A DNA stretch of 64,000 nucleotides from contig JAUQWM010000021.1 of assembly GCA_030835125.1 (NCBI GenBank), positions 1 through 64,000 on the forward strand, written 5' to 3'. Positions within the stretch are counted from its first letter, which is position 1. Each line of letters starts with the position of its first letter. Positions 1-9,140 of this stretch are shown in pieces. Source of the stretch: Gemmatimonadaceae bacterium. GTDB lineage: Bacteria; Gemmatimonadota; Gemmatimonadetes; Gemmatimonadales; Gemmatimonadaceae. The notes below the pieces were generated by a model. That model worked only from the letters and a program-made list of their open reading frames with translations. It was not told where the DNA came from and did no database searches. A program made the position numbers and the translations under genes.

Positions 1-116
1 CCGGAGATCCTGGCGCCGCACCGGTGTTGCGCATCAGCGACCGGCCTGGCTCGCTGTGCTACAACGTAAGAGCATCGGGCCGTTTGCGCGAGAGCGAGTT
101 TTCCGGAACGCGCCGG
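1..116. other. left-edge sequence without assignable gene
   Basis: The first 116 bases hold no gene I can identify. One plus-strand frame is open from the window edge to a TAA at 67-69 and could be the last 22 codons of a gene starting outside, but its residues match no family I recognise. The dipeptidase stop codon on the minus strand lies at 117-119, so this may be a convergent gene junction. Confidence 0.3.
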
Positions 117-1376
117 TCACGACGCGCGCTTGCGGTCGAGTTGCTCGATGGTCGCCGTCGACGGCGCGCGCTCGCGGCGCAGGCGGGCAGCGATGCGCTC
201 CGCACTCGTGAAGGCGCGCAGCACGTTTTCCCCGGCGAGCTTCCGCAGGTCCTGCTCCGACCAGCCTCGTCGCGACAGCTCGACCAGCAGCGCGGGGAAC
301 GTCGAGACGTCCTCGAGCCCGACCGGCAGGTCATTGCCGGTGCCATCGAAATCGGACCCGAGGCCGACGTGATCCACGCCGGCGACCGTGCGGACGTGCT
401 CGATGTGATCGGCGACCTGGGAGAGCGTTGCCTTCGGCGCGGGATTGGCGGCGTCCCACTGCGCCATGGCCCGCGCGACGGTCGCGGTGTCGCCGCCGGT
501 CCTTCGCGTGGCGTCCGACAGCTGCGCCCGCCGGCGCGCGTTGTGATCGACGATGACCCGCGAGATGAAGCCGGGCACGAAGGTGACCATCACCACGCCG
601 CCATTGGCGGGGAGCCGCGCGAGGATGGAATCCGGGACGTTGCGGGGCACGTCGGTGAGCGCCCGCGCCGAGGAGTGCGAGAAGATCACCGGCGCCTCGG
701 AGACCCGGAGGGCGTCGCTCATGGTGCCCGGCGAGACGTGCGACAGGTCGACCAGCATGCCCAGCCGGTTCATCTCACGCACGACTTCCTCGCCGAAGCG
801 CGTGAGGCCGCCGTGCCTCGCGGAGTCGACTGCGGCGTCGGCCCAGTCCAGCGTGACGTTATGGGTGAGCGTCATGTACCGGGCGCCGAGATCGTAGTAG
901 GCGCGCAGGGCGCCAAGCGAGTTCTCGATGACGTGACCGCCCTCCATGCCGATCAGCGACCCGATGCGACCGGCGCCGTGCGCCGTCCAGACGTCCTGCG
1001 CCGTCAGGGCGAGCTGCAGCGCCTCCGGGTACTTCGCGATCACGCGGCGGGCGATCTCGATCTGCTCGAGCTGGACACGCGCATACCCCGAGTCCCGGTA
1101 GTCGCCCGGGACGTACACCGACCAGAACTGGCCACCGACCCGCCCTTGGCGCAGTCTCGCCAGGTCGGTGTTCCCCTCGGTCGGGCGACGCAGGTCGTAG
1201 GACTCCACATCCATCGGCGCCCGCTGGTAGTCGGCGCGGATGTACCAGGGGAGGTCATTGTGGCCGTCGACCAGCGGAACGGCGTCGAGGACGCGGCGGA
1301 CCTTCTCGGCGTGCTGGTCCTGCGCGAGGGTGAGCGACGGGAGGAGCGCGGCGACGGCGAAGAGTCGACGAATCAT
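117..1376 (-). CDS. membrane dipeptidase, peptidase family M19
   Basis: A 419-residue exported zinc dipeptidase of the renal dipeptidase family, which hydrolyses dipeptides, probably in the periplasm. The start at 1376 is chosen because it gives a Sec signal peptide (MIRRLFAVAALLPSLTLAQ) and has GAGGG a few bases upstream; the frame stays open further upstream but reads as nonsense there. Visible family motifs are DGHNDLPW near residue 38 (first zinc ligands), EGGHV (bridging Glu), LTHN, DLSHVS and FSHSSAR (zinc His residues) and GSDFDG near the C-terminus. It lies 7 nt downstream of the lipoprotein gene at 1384-1857 on the same strand, so the two are probably co-transcribed. Substrate (D- or L-dipeptides) cannot be told from sequence. 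Confidence 0.93.
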   Translation of the reverse strand: MIRRLFAVAALLPSLTLAQDQHAEKVRRVLDAVPLVDGHNDLPWYIRADYQRAPMDVESYDLRRPTEGNTDLARLRQGRVGGQFWSVYVPGDYRDSGYARVQLEQIEIARRVIAKYPEALQLALTAQDVWTAHGAGRIGSLIGMEGGHVIENSLGALRAYYDLGARYMTLTHNVTLDWADAAVDSARHGGLTRFGEEVVREMNRLGMLVDLSHVSPGTMSDALRVSEAPVIFSHSSARALTDVPRNVPDSILARLPANGGVVMVTFVPGFISRVIVDHNARRRAQLSDATRRTGGDTATVARAMAQWDAANPAPKATLSQVADHIEHVRTVAGVDHVGLGSDFDGTGNDLPVGLEDVSTFPALLVELSRRGWSEQDLRKLAGENVLRAFTSAERIAARLRRERAPSTATIEQLDRKRAS

Positions 1377-1383
1377 GGTGCCC

Positions 1384-1857
1384 TCACTGGACGACGATGA
1401 GGATGGGGAATGCGATGGCGGTATGGCCGTCCGCGCGCAGCTCGGCGGATGCGTAGTACGAGCCGGGCGCCACGCGCGTGGAGGATCCTGGCGGCCCGAA
1501 CTCGATGCCGCCGCCCCACACGAACTGGTACTCGGCCGTTTCGCCCACGGGGATGTCGACCGCGGACGGCACCGACGCACACTCGTACGTCCCGTCCTCA
1601 GGCGTGGTCACGCGTCCCTGGGCGTTCCTGATGAAGACCAGCGCCTGGCACGTCGTGGGGAACGTGAGGCGCACCGGCTCATCCAGCGTGTTGGTGACGC
1701 TGACCGTCAGCGTCGTCGCCTCACCCGGCAGCAGGTCACGATCCGAGGCGAGGATTCGCGCGTCGAGGACCTGCTCGGGATAGGGCGCGAAGTCCGCCCT
1801 CTCCACGCAAGCCAGCACTGGCAGCGCGAGCAGCGTCGCGAGATGGCGAATCCTCAT
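1384..1857 (-). CDS. lipoprotein with BsuPI-like beta-sandwich domain
   Basis: A 157-residue putative lipoprotein. The N-terminus has a signal sequence ending in a lipobox-like LPVLAC, with Cys17 as the probable lipidation site. The remainder looks like the BsuPI/intracellular proteinase inhibitor fold: an LLPGEATTLTVSVTNT strand pair, then DEPVRLTFPTTC, a second cysteine in GTYECASV, and a PPGSS...APGSYYASAEL end. The two domain cysteines could form a disulphide. A paralogue with the same plan lies at 15567-16016. It is the upstream gene of a two-gene unit with the M19 dipeptidase. Whether it inhibits a protease is unknown; many such domains are only structural. Confidence 0.8.
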   Translation of the reverse strand: MRIRHLATLLALPVLACVERADFAPYPEQVLDARILASDRDLLPGEATTLTVSVTNTLDEPVRLTFPTTCQALVFIRNAQGRVTTPEDGTYECASVPSAVDIPVGETAEYQFVWGGGIEFGPPGSSTRVAPGSYYASAELRADGHTAIAFPILIVVQ

Positions 1858-1930
1858 GCGTGGAAGCTAGGTGAAGGCGGAGGGGAACGGGCAGAGGGTG
1901 CAGCCGCGTCGCGGGCGGCAGCCGGTGGAC

Positions 1931-4429
1931 TTACCCACCCTTCCGCGGCTTCGCGCGCCGGGTCGCGGTGGCCGACATGGGATCCTCCGGCCACGGATGT
2001 CGTGGATAGCGGGCCCGCATGTCCTTTCGCACGTCGGCATACGACGACCGCCAGAACCCGGCGAGATCCCGGGTGACCTGCACGGGGCGATGGGCCGGCG
2101 AGAGGAGGTGCAGGGTGAGGACGACGCGGCCATCCATGATCGCCGGCGTCTCCGCCATGCCGAACACTTCCTGAAGCCTGACGGAAACCGCCGGTGAGCG
2201 CGGATCGGCGTAGTCGATGGGCAGGCGCGACCCGGTGGGTGCCTCGAAGTGGGTGGGGGCGAGACGATCGAGACGCCGGCGCTGCTCCCAGTCCAGCAAT
2301 TCCATCAATGCCGACTCCGGGTCGACTCGGCGCAATGCCGCTGCGGTCCGGACGCGCGCGAGCTGATCCCGCAGCCGATCCAGCAGGGCCACGTTGAGCG
2401 TGGCATCGCCAACATCCGGCCACGAGGGATCATGCGCGTGAAGGAATGCCAGTCGCTGCCGGAGTTGTCGGGCGGTGTCGCTCCAGTGCAGGACCTCCAG
2501 GCCGTTCCGTCGTATGGCCGCTCCCACCGCGGCGACGACATCATCGTCGCGCGGATTGCGTTCGTGGCGTCGCGACAGCACGAGTGCGCCAAGGCGCCGC
2601 TCCGTGTGGGCGCGAATGCCGTGCTCGTCATCCCAATGGACGGTCGTGGACTCCACCACCTGGCTCGCGAAGTCGCGCTCCACGTCGACCGCGCCGATTG
2701 ATGCCGCCAGGTACGCCTTCGCCTCTGGCGCGCGTCCGTCCGATTCGGCGATGACGAGGAACGCCTGGCTCCCGAGCGCGTCGCCTTCGGGCAGCGCCGC
2801 GCCTGTGCCGTTGCGCAGGAGGTACCGTGGTGCCGGGCCGGGACGTCGCTGGGCGACGCGATCTGGAAAGGCGAGCGCGAGGAGCGGACCAATGTCGGCA
2901 TCACCGGCGCGCGAGGTCGCCGCTCCGACCCGCGCCAGCCATTCCCTGGCCTGTGCCGTGATGCGGTGCAGCGTCGCGCGATCGGCGCCAGGGTATGCGC
3001 GGGGATCATGCAGGGCGTCGATCCGCGCGCGCAGGTCGGAGCCGACGGCGGTGGCCATCGATCGCAGCGGGTCGCGTTCGGTGAGGATCGCGCCCAACTC
3101 GCAGGCCAGCGACGTCAGCCCCTCGCTGCCGGCACGGAGCACCATGTTCGCGAGCCTTGGATGCATCCCCAGCCGCGCCATGGCCTCGCCGTGGTCGGTG
3201 ACGCGTCCCACGTCATCGATTGCGTCGAGTTCCCGGAGGAGTTCCCGTCCCTGGGCGAACGCGGCGGGGGGTGGAGGGTCGAGCCATCGGAGCTGGGCCG
3301 GATCGGCAATGCCGAGGAGGGCGAGGTCGAGCGCGAGCGGGACGAGGTCGCCCTCCAGGATCTCGGGTGGCGCGAACGCCTGCAGCGACCCGTGATCCGA
3401 TTCGGACCAGAGCCGGTAACACACGCCCGGCGCCGTGCGACCCGCGCGTCCACGTCGCTGGTCGGCAGCGGCGTGCGAGACGCGAAGGGTCTCCAGGCGT
3501 GACATGCCCGTCCGCGGGGAAAAGCGCGAACGGCGCGACCATCCCGCGTCCACGACCACCCGTACACCGTCGATGGTGAGGCTCGTCTCGGCGATGGAGG
3601 TGGACAGGACGACCTTCCGGCGGCCGGTGGGTGCCGGCGCGATGGCGCGATCCTGCTGGCCAGGGTCCAGCGACCCATGGAGCGGAATGAGGTCGACGCC
3701 GGAAGGCAGGGGCTCCGCCTCCAGCGTTCCCAGGACACGCTGGATCTCCGGGGCGCCGGGCAGGAAGACGAGGACGTCTCCGGGGTTGTCCTGGACGGCC
3801 TCGCGGATGATGGATGCAGTGAACGCGGCCTCGTGTCGCGATGCCCGGCCAGCGACGGCCGGTGGCGGGCGATACCGCGTCTCGACATCGAACTGCCGTC
3901 CGGTGGCGGTGAGTACCGGCGCGTCGCCGAGCACCCGTGCGACGGCGATTCCGTCGAGGGTTGCCGACATTACGAGCACGCGCAGGTCCTCGCGCACGAC
4001 CTGGCGCGTATGCAGCACGAGGGCGAGCCCGATGTCGGCGTGGAGGCTGCGCTCGTGGAACTCGTCGAAGATGACCAGCCCGTAGCCCTGGAGCGTGGGA
4101 TCGTGGTGGATCATCCGCGTCAGGACGCCCTCGGTGACGACCTCGATCCGGGTGGCCGCACTGACGCGCGTATCGAGCCGTGTGCGGTAGCCGATGGTGC
4201 GTCCCGTGGCCTCGCCGCGCAGGTGCGCCATGCGGTGGGCGGCCGCACGGGCGGCCAGGCGCCGGGGCTCGAGCATGACGATGCGGTCCGTGCCTAACCA
4301 CGGCTCCTCGAGCAGGGCCGGGGGCACCAGGGTCGTCTTGCCCGCGCCGGGAGGCGCGTGCACCACCGCGGCGCCGCGATCGGCGAGTGCGCGCCGGATG
4401 TCGCTCAGGATCGCCTCGACGGGAAGCAT
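1931..4429 (-). CDS. hrpB: ATP-dependent RNA helicase HrpB
   Basis: An 832-residue DEAH-type helicase, the usual length for HrpB. Motifs in order: Walker A APPGAGKTT near residue 26, LEPRRLAARAAA (Ia), IFDEFHERS near 120 (DEFH box rather than DEAH), VMSATLD (III), LSTSIAETSLTIDGV (V) and QRRGRAGRTAPGVCYRLW (VI), followed by the helicase-associated region and the HrpB C-terminal domain (PTGSRLPIDY). The start at 4429 is preferred because MLPVEAILSDIRRAL is the normal family N-terminus. It is divergent from the glycosylase gene, with 49 nt between start codons. HrpB is widespread and its cellular role is poorly defined. One of its leucines is a rare TTA codon inside the GTTAGGC word. Confidence 0.93.
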   Translation of the reverse strand: MLPVEAILSDIRRALADRGAAVVHAPPGAGKTTLVPPALLEEPWLGTDRIVMLEPRRLAARAAAHRMAHLRGEATGRTIGYRTRLDTRVSAATRIEVVTEGVLTRMIHHDPTLQGYGLVIFDEFHERSLHADIGLALVLHTRQVVREDLRVLVMSATLDGIAVARVLGDAPVLTATGRQFDVETRYRPPPAVAGRASRHEAAFTASIIREAVQDNPGDVLVFLPGAPEIQRVLGTLEAEPLPSGVDLIPLHGSLDPGQQDRAIAPAPTGRRKVVLSTSIAETSLTIDGVRVVVDAGWSRRSRFSPRTGMSRLETLRVSHAAADQRRGRAGRTAPGVCYRLWSESDHGSLQAFAPPEILEGDLVPLALDLALLGIADPAQLRWLDPPPPAAFAQGRELLRELDAIDDVGRVTDHGEAMARLGMHPRLANMVLRAGSEGLTSLACELGAILTERDPLRSMATAVGSDLRARIDALHDPRAYPGADRATLHRITAQAREWLARVGAATSRAGDADIGPLLALAFPDRVAQRRPGPAPRYLLRNGTGAALPEGDALGSQAFLVIAESDGRAPEAKAYLAASIGAVDVERDFASQVVESTTVHWDDEHGIRAHTERRLGALVLSRRHERNPRDDDVVAAVGAAIRRNGLEVLHWSDTARQLRQRLAFLHAHDPSWPDVGDATLNVALLDRLRDQLARVRTAAALRRVDPESALMELLDWEQRRRLDRLAPTHFEAPTGSRLPIDYADPRSPAVSVRLQEVFGMAETPAIMDGRVVLTLHLLSPAHRPVQVTRDLAGFWRSSYADVRKDMRARYPRHPWPEDPMSATATRRAKPRKGG

Positions 4430-4478
4430 GCCCCAAGATGGGAGCAGGGAACGACGGGAAGGGAGTATGATTCGGCGA

Positions 4479-5360
4479 ATGCCGGAACTTCCCGACATCA
4501 CCGCCTATCTCGAGGCACTCGAGGCGCGCATCCTCGGGACGCCGTTCCTCGCCGTGCGCCTGGTGAACCCGTTCGTGCTGCGCAGCGTCGAGCCGCCGGC
4601 GGAAGCACTCGTGGGCCGTCACGTGACCGGGCTCCGCCGCATGGGCAAGCGGATCGTGATCGGGACCGAGGATGACCTGTTCCTGGTCATCCACCTCATG
4701 ATCGCGGGTCGATTGCGCTGGCGTCCTCCCGGCGGGAAGACGGCGGGGCCGACACCGCTGGCCCGGTTCGAGTTCCCGGCCGGGGTCCTCGTCCTCACCG
4801 AGGCCGGGAAGCAGCGACGCGCCTCCTTGCACCTGGTGCGGGGCGAAGGCGCCCTGGCCCAGTTCGATCGCGGCGGCCTCGAGGTGATGGGCGTCCCCCT
4901 GCGTGACTTCGCCGAGCGGCTGCGATCGGAGAATCACACGCTGAAGCGTTCGCTCACCGATCCGAGGCTGTTCAGCGGGATCGGCAATGCCTACTCGGAC
5001 GAGATCCTGCACCGCGCGCGGCTGTCGCCCCTGCAGCTTTCCGTGAAGATGTCCGACGAGCAGGTGGCCGGACTGCACGCCGCCGTGCAGGAGGTGATGC
5101 GCGAGTGGATCGAGCGGTTGCGGGCGGAAGCTGCAGGCGGGTTTCCCGAGAAGGTGACCGCGTTCCGCGAAGGCATGGCGGTCCACGGGCGCTTTGGCGA
5201 ACCCTGTCCCGTCTGCGGCGCACCGGTGCAGCGGATCCGGTACGCCGCCAACGAGACCAACTACTGCGCGCGGTGCCAGACCGGGGGGCGGTTGCTGGCC
5301 GACCGCGCGATGTCGCGACTGCTCAAGCAGGACTGGCCGCGGACGCTGGGGGAGGGTTGA
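4479..5360 (+). CDS. mutM: Fpg/Nei family DNA glycosylase (formamidopyrimidine-DNA glycosylase)
   Basis: A 293-residue base-excision repair glycosylase/AP lyase. The start is fixed by the family requirement for an N-terminal proline nucleophile: translation from 4479 gives M-PELPDITAYLEAL, exposing Pro2 and Glu3. The frame also offers an ATG four codons earlier, which would block that proline. Further features are RRMGKRIVIG (FPG-loop Lys region), the H2TH segment around LTDPRLFSGIGNAYSDEI and a C-terminal zinc finger CPVCG...YCARCQTGG. Fpg (8-oxoguanine) is more likely than Nei, but the subfamily is not settled from sequence alone. The TGA stop lies inside a heptamer repeat array that fills the gap to the convergent M28 peptidase gene. 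Confidence 0.9.
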   Translation: MPELPDITAYLEALEARILGTPFLAVRLVNPFVLRSVEPPAEALVGRHVTGLRRMGKRIVIGTEDDLFLVIHLMIAGRLRWRPPGGKTAGPTPLARFEFPAGVLVLTEAGKQRRASLHLVRGEGALAQFDRGGLEVMGVPLRDFAERLRSENHTLKRSLTDPRLFSGIGNAYSDEILHRARLSPLQLSVKMSDEQVAGLHAAVQEVMREWIERLRAEAAGGFPEKVTAFREGMAVHGRFGEPCPVCGAPVQRIRYAANETNYCARCQTGGRLLADRAMSRLLKQDWPRTLGEG

Positions 5361-5393
5361 GGGTCGAGGGTCGAGGGTCGAGGGTCGAGGGCT
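5352..5393. repeat. heptamer tandem array (GAGGGTC) between convergent stops
   Basis: Six consecutive 7-bp units: one GAGGGTT, four perfect GAGGGTC and one GAGGGCT. The fpg stop (TGA, 5358-5360) lies in the first two units and the M28 peptidase stop (CTA on this strand, 5392-5394) at the end of the last unit, so the array fills the whole junction. Confidence 0.95.
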
Positions 5394-6954
5394 AGGGTTT
5401 GCCGAGCATGGCTTCGCGCTTCGCCTTGAACTCGGTACCCGGCTTCCACGCCGGCCAGGTGCGCGACTGCGCGACGCGATAGCCGACCTCGAACAGCATC
5501 TGTCCATCCTCTACCGCGCCCGACAGGTCCCAGTCAGGCTTCACCTCGTCACTTGGCTTGTGGTAGTCGTTCGTCGTGTACTCGTTTCGCTTCTCGAGTC
5601 CCCAGCCGGCTGGTTTGCCGACGTAGTTCACGCCGGCGTCGGCGTAGAGCGCCGGCACGCCTTCCTTGGCGAACTCGAAGTGATCGGACCGATAGAAGAA
5701 TCCCTTCTCGGATTCGGGATCGGCCACGATCGTCCGCCCGGCCGCGGTGACAACGGTGTCGAGGACGTCATCGAGCGTGGAGTTCCCGAGGCCGATGACG
5801 ACGACGTCCGACGTACGGCCCCACTGGTTGGCGCCATCGATGTTGATGTTCGCCAGTGTCTTCTCGAGGGGATACAGCGGGTGCTGCGCATAGTACTTCG
5901 CGCCAAGGAGTCCCGCTTCCTCGGCGGTGACGGCGAGGAACAGGACGGACCGCCGGGGAGGTTCACCGAGCTGCGTGAACGCCCTCGCGATCTCCAGCAT
6001 CTGCGCCGTGCCCGAGGCATTGTCAAAGGCGCCGTTGAGGATCTGGTCTCCCGGCAGGGCGGGATTCCGGCCGAAGTGATCCCAGTGCGCGGAGTACACG
6101 ACGTACTCGTCCTTCAGGGCGGGGTCGGACCCCTCGAGCCTGGCGACGACGTTGCGCGACTGGATCCGGCGAATGCTGTTCTTCACGTGCCAGGACGCGG
6201 TCCCGAACATCGGCAGCGGCGTGGCCTCCCTGGTCGCGGCGTGCCTGACGACGCCGTCGAAGTCGCGGCCGGAAGCCAGGAAGATCTCGCGCGCCTTGGC
6301 CTCGGTGATCCAGCCCTCGATGGGAACGCGCGTGGACGCGCCGGCACCGGGGATGTCGAGGTTCTCGGCCCCCCAGCTGCCGCTGACGACTTCCCAGGGG
6401 TAGCCAGCGGGGCCCGTCTGGTGGATGATGATCGCCGCCGCTGCACCCATCTCACTGGCCTTCTCGTACTTGTAGGTCCAGCGACCGTAGTAGGTCATGG
6501 CCTTGCCGCGGAAGGTCGCGGAGTCGAGGCGGGCCGAGTCAGCGGGATCGGGCACGGGCGGATCACCGACCATGATGAGTACGGTCTTCCCGCGGACGTC
6601 CATTCCCTTGTAGTCATCCCAGCCGTACTCGGGCGCCACGACCCCGTAGCCGACGAAGACGATCTCGCTCCCGGTGACGTTCACGTCACTCGTGTCGTGG
6701 CGCGCGACCGCAATGAAGTCGTCGCCGGACCGCATGGCGACCGGCTGCCGGCCCATGCGCACCGAGGCGGTCGCGGCTCCGGTGTACCCGATCAACTCGA
6801 CGTTCTGGACGTAGCTTCCATCGGGGTTCCCCGGCGCCAGGCCTAACGCCTTGAACTGCGCCGTGAGGTAGGCGACGGCGCTGTCCTCGCCGGCGGTGCC
6901 GGGGGCGCGGCCCTCGAAGGCATCCGACGACAGGGTCCGGATGTGCCCGAGCAT
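5392..6954 (-). CDS. M28 family zinc aminopeptidase, leader separated by a stop codon
   Basis: A 520-residue open frame for an M28 metallopeptidase with a PA-domain insert. Zinc-site motifs are YSAHWDHFG (HxD), GAFDNASGT (bridging Asp), TAEEAGLLG (catalytic and ligand Glu), NINIDGANQ (Asp) and the late DYHKPSDEV (His). The family normally begins with a signal peptide. Here the same frame, read upstream, passes through 18 sense codons ([18 protein letters not shown]) and then a TAG at 7009-7011, beyond which is a 19-codon lipoprotein leader beginning at 7068. As it stands the enzyme would start at 6954 without an export signal. This may be a nonsense mutation (pseudogene), an amber readthrough site or a sequencing error. 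Confidence 0.85.
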   Translation of the reverse strand: MLGHIRTLSSDAFEGRAPGTAGEDSAVAYLTAQFKALGLAPGNPDGSYVQNVELIGYTGAATASVRMGRQPVAMRSGDDFIAVARHDTSDVNVTGSEIVFVGYGVVAPEYGWDDYKGMDVRGKTVLIMVGDPPVPDPADSARLDSATFRGKAMTYYGRWTYKYEKASEMGAAAAIIIHQTGPAGYPWEVVSGSWGAENLDIPGAGASTRVPIEGWITEAKAREIFLASGRDFDGVVRHAATREATPLPMFGTASWHVKNSIRRIQSRNVVARLEGSDPALKDEYVVYSAHWDHFGRNPALPGDQILNGAFDNASGTAQMLEIARAFTQLGEPPRRSVLFLAVTAEEAGLLGAKYYAQHPLYPLEKTLANINIDGANQWGRTSDVVVIGLGNSTLDDVLDTVVTAAGRTIVADPESEKGFFYRSDHFEFAKEGVPALYADAGVNYVGKPAGWGLEKRNEYTTNDYHKPSDEVKPDWDLSGAVEDGQMLFEVGYRVAQSRTWPAWKPGTEFKAKREAMLGKP

Positions 6955-7008
6955 GCCCTCGGCCGTGATGCTGTTGAGTGCTGGCTCCAGGGCGGTGTGG
7001 TCGAGGCG

Positions 7009-7068
7009 CTAGCCGCCGCAGGCGGCGAGCACGGGGAGGGTCAGGAGGACCCGGGAAAGCCGATACAT
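7009..7068 (-). pseudogene. detached lipoprotein signal peptide of the M28 peptidase
   Basis: The start at 7068 encodes MYRLSRVLLTLPVLAACGG and then TAG. This is a complete lipoprotein leader (n-region with two Arg, hydrophobic core, lipobox LAAC). It is in the same frame as the M28 peptidase, whose codons resume directly after the TAG without any frameshift. That it is the broken 5' end of the peptidase gene is inferred from the frame and family architecture. Confidence 0.8.
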
Positions 7069-7102
7069 GGGCGAAATCCGTGGAAACGGGGGGTCTCGAT
7101 AG

Positions 7103-7122
7103 CCGGCAGCGGGCGCTGCCGG
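7103..7122. promoter_or_regulatory. perfect short hairpin in divergent intergenic region
   Basis: CCGGCAGCG (7103-7111) and CGCTGCCGG (7114-7122) are perfect inverted repeats with 2 nt between. They lie in the 120-bp gap between the M28 leader (minus) and the membrane gene at 7189 (plus). There is no U-tract, so an operator or mRNA leader hairpin is as likely as a terminator. A TAGATT at 7136-7141 may be a -10 element for the plus gene, but no -35 is visible. Confidence 0.4.
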
Positions 7123-7188
7123 GACCTCACCCCGGTAGATTACAGAAGTGACTGAAGTCCCGTCCACTTCCGGAAGCGAGACCGATCC

Positions 7189-7638
7189 ATGTTTCCATAC
7201 GTCCTTGGCCTTCACAACGTCGTTCGGTGGCTCGTGCTCCTGGCGGGCGTGTGGGCCGTCGCGCTGGCCTGGCGCGGATGGCTTGGCCGCCGGACATGGA
7301 CGAAGGCGGAGGCCACCGCCTCGCGCGCGTTCGTGGGGATGCTGGACTTCCAGTTCCTGATCGGGCTGTCGCTGTACGTGTTCTTCAGCCCGCTGACGCG
7401 CCAGGGCTTTGGCGACATGGGGGCGGCGATGCGCGACGCCCCGATCCGGTATTTCCTGGTCGAGCATCCCGTCATCATGATCGGCGCCATCGCGGCAGCG
7501 CACGTTGGCGCGACGCAGGTGAAGCGGGCCGCGTCGGATCCCGAGCGTTTCCAGCGCGCGTCGATCTGGTTCGGGCTGGCGCTGGCCGCTGTGGCCGGTT
7601 TCGTCCCATGGGCGCGGCCGCTCATGCCAAGCTTCTGA
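7189..7638 (+). CDS. small four-helix integral membrane protein, function unknown
   Basis: A 149-residue protein with about four hydrophobic segments: residues 8-27, 47-66, 90-107 and 125-145. I do not recognise a named family. Three histidines fall within or beside helices (His9 in LGLHNVVRW, His93 in LVEHPVIM, His105 in AAAHVGATQ), spaced so that they could ligate a haem or metal between helices 1 and 3. That is inference. It ends 27 nt before the UbiB/ABC1 kinase gene on the same strand, so the two are probably co-transcribed, which would fit a role in respiration or quinone metabolism. Confidence 0.75.
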   Translation: MFPYVLGLHNVVRWLVLLAGVWAVALAWRGWLGRRTWTKAEATASRAFVGMLDFQFLIGLSLYVFFSPLTRQGFGDMGAAMRDAPIRYFLVEHPVIMIGAIAAAHVGATQVKRAASDPERFQRASIWFGLALAAVAGFVPWARPLMPSF

Positions 7639-7665
7639 CCTTCATTCAGGGGTAGGACGTCCCCG

Positions 7666-9123
7666 ATGCGCGCGCTCACCATCCTGCGACACCTGCTGCC
7701 GCTGGCGCTTTCGTTCCTCCGGGACCGGAAACGCTGGTGGGTGTTCGGCACCCGCCTGACGCGGACGGCCGAGTTCCACCAGCGCCGGGCCGAGCGCCTC
7801 GTATCGAGCATCGCCCAGCTCGGCCCCTCGTTCGTGAAGCTGGCGCAGGTCTTCTCGTCGCGGTCGGACCTCATTCCCGAGCCGTACGTCGGTGTGCTGT
7901 CCACGCTCACCGACCAGGTGCCGCCGGTGCCGACGCCGATCATCGAGCACGAGATCGAGCGCGCGTATGGACGGCCGGTCCGGGACCTGTTCGAGCGGTT
8001 CGATACCGAGCCGTTGGCAGCGGCCTCCCTGGGACAGGTCCACCGCGCGCGTTACGGGGGCGAGGACGTCGTGGTGAAGGTGCTGCGCCCGGGCGTGGAG
8101 GAGCTCGTCCGCAAGGACATGGCGATCGCCCGGCCGATCCTGCGATGGCTGGAACAGCGCGCGCCCAACCCGCACCTGCGGAATGCACGCACCGTCGTGG
8201 AGGAGTTCGCGGCCCGCGTGTGGGAGGAAATGGACTTCGAGCACGAGGCGGAGAACGCGCGGCGGATTGGCGAGAATTTCAGGGGGAATCCGCGCATCGT
8301 GATCCCGCGGGTGATTCCCGGGCTGGTGCGGCGGCGGGTGCTGGTCCTCGAGTACGTCGAGGGGACGCGCGTCGACCGGCTGTCCAGTCGCCCGGGCGAA
8401 CGGGCGCAGGATCCGCGCGGCGTCGTCAGTGCCGTGATGGAGCTCTACCTGCGCATGATGCTGGTGGACGGACTGTTTCACGCCGACCCGCACCCGGGGA
8501 ACGTGCTGGTGACCCCGGACGGCCGGGTCGTGGTGCTCGACTTCGGCATGGTCATCCCGGTATCCCGCGACATGCGCTGGAGGCTGGTGACCACAATCTT
8601 CGCCGCGATCCGGCGCGACGCGGCCGGACTCCTTGCGGGGTTCGAGTCGCTGGGGATGATCGACCCCGGCGTGGACACGTCCCAGGTGCGCGGCCTGGTC
8701 GAACGGCTGCTGACGCTGGCGTACGTCGAGATGCCGATGCGCGATCGCGTCACGATCGTGACCGACGAGGTGATGGCCGCGCTCTATGACTGGCCGGTGC
8801 GCCTGCCCAGCGAAATGGTGTACTTCGCGCGGACGGCCGCGCTCATCGAGGGGCTCGGCGTGCGCTACGACGAGAACTTCAACGCCATCACGTTCGCCAG
8901 CCCGATCGCCATGCGGATGCGGCGCGAGATCCTCGCATCACTCGGGCAGGGGCCGATACCGGTCGACCTGCCGACGGTAGTCGGCACGGCGCTCGGCCTC
9001 GCGGCCGGCAAGGCCGTGAAGGCAGGGCGGGACCTCGTCAGGCGCCTCGGGAACGTACTGGCTCCCCAGGATCCGGTTCCGCTTCCCGCGAAGCGCCCGC
9101 CGACGCTGCTGGCGGGAGACTAG
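7666..9123 (+). CDS. UbiB/AarF/ABC1 family atypical kinase
   Basis: A 485-residue protein kinase-like ATPase of the ABC1/UbiB family, whose members support ubiquinone or other isoprenoid-lipid metabolism. Family signatures are clear: the KxGQ-type segment LGPSFVKLAQVFSSR (Ala replaces Gly), the alanine-rich loop AAASLGQVH that replaces the usual P-loop, the invariant Lys in VVVKVLRPG, FEHEAENARR, the catalytic loop HADPHPGNVL and the metal-binding DFGM. The C-terminal 100 residues contain amphipathic helices. No ubiquinone biosynthesis gene is present in the window, so its lipid substrate is unknown. It is downstream of the small four-helix membrane gene. Confidence 0.92.
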   Translation: MRALTILRHLLPLALSFLRDRKRWWVFGTRLTRTAEFHQRRAERLVSSIAQLGPSFVKLAQVFSSRSDLIPEPYVGVLSTLTDQVPPVPTPIIEHEIERAYGRPVRDLFERFDTEPLAAASLGQVHRARYGGEDVVVKVLRPGVEELVRKDMAIARPILRWLEQRAPNPHLRNARTVVEEFAARVWEEMDFEHEAENARRIGENFRGNPRIVIPRVIPGLVRRRVLVLEYVEGTRVDRLSSRPGERAQDPRGVVSAVMELYLRMMLVDGLFHADPHPGNVLVTPDGRVVVLDFGMVIPVSRDMRWRLVTTIFAAIRRDAAGLLAGFESLGMIDPGVDTSQVRGLVERLLTLAYVEMPMRDRVTIVTDEVMAALYDWPVRLPSEMVYFARTAALIEGLGVRYDENFNAITFASPIAMRMRREILASLGQGPIPVDLPTVVGTALGLAAGKAVKAGRDLVRRLGNVLAPQDPVPLPAKRPPTLLAGD

Positions 9124-9140
9124 TCGCAGGAGCCCACCAC

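Noticed and set aside
24-1400. Long plus-strand open frame opposite the dipeptidase
   Set aside because: It is the high-GC mirror frame of the minus-strand gene; its Arg/Asp/Gly/Val-rich protein matches no family.
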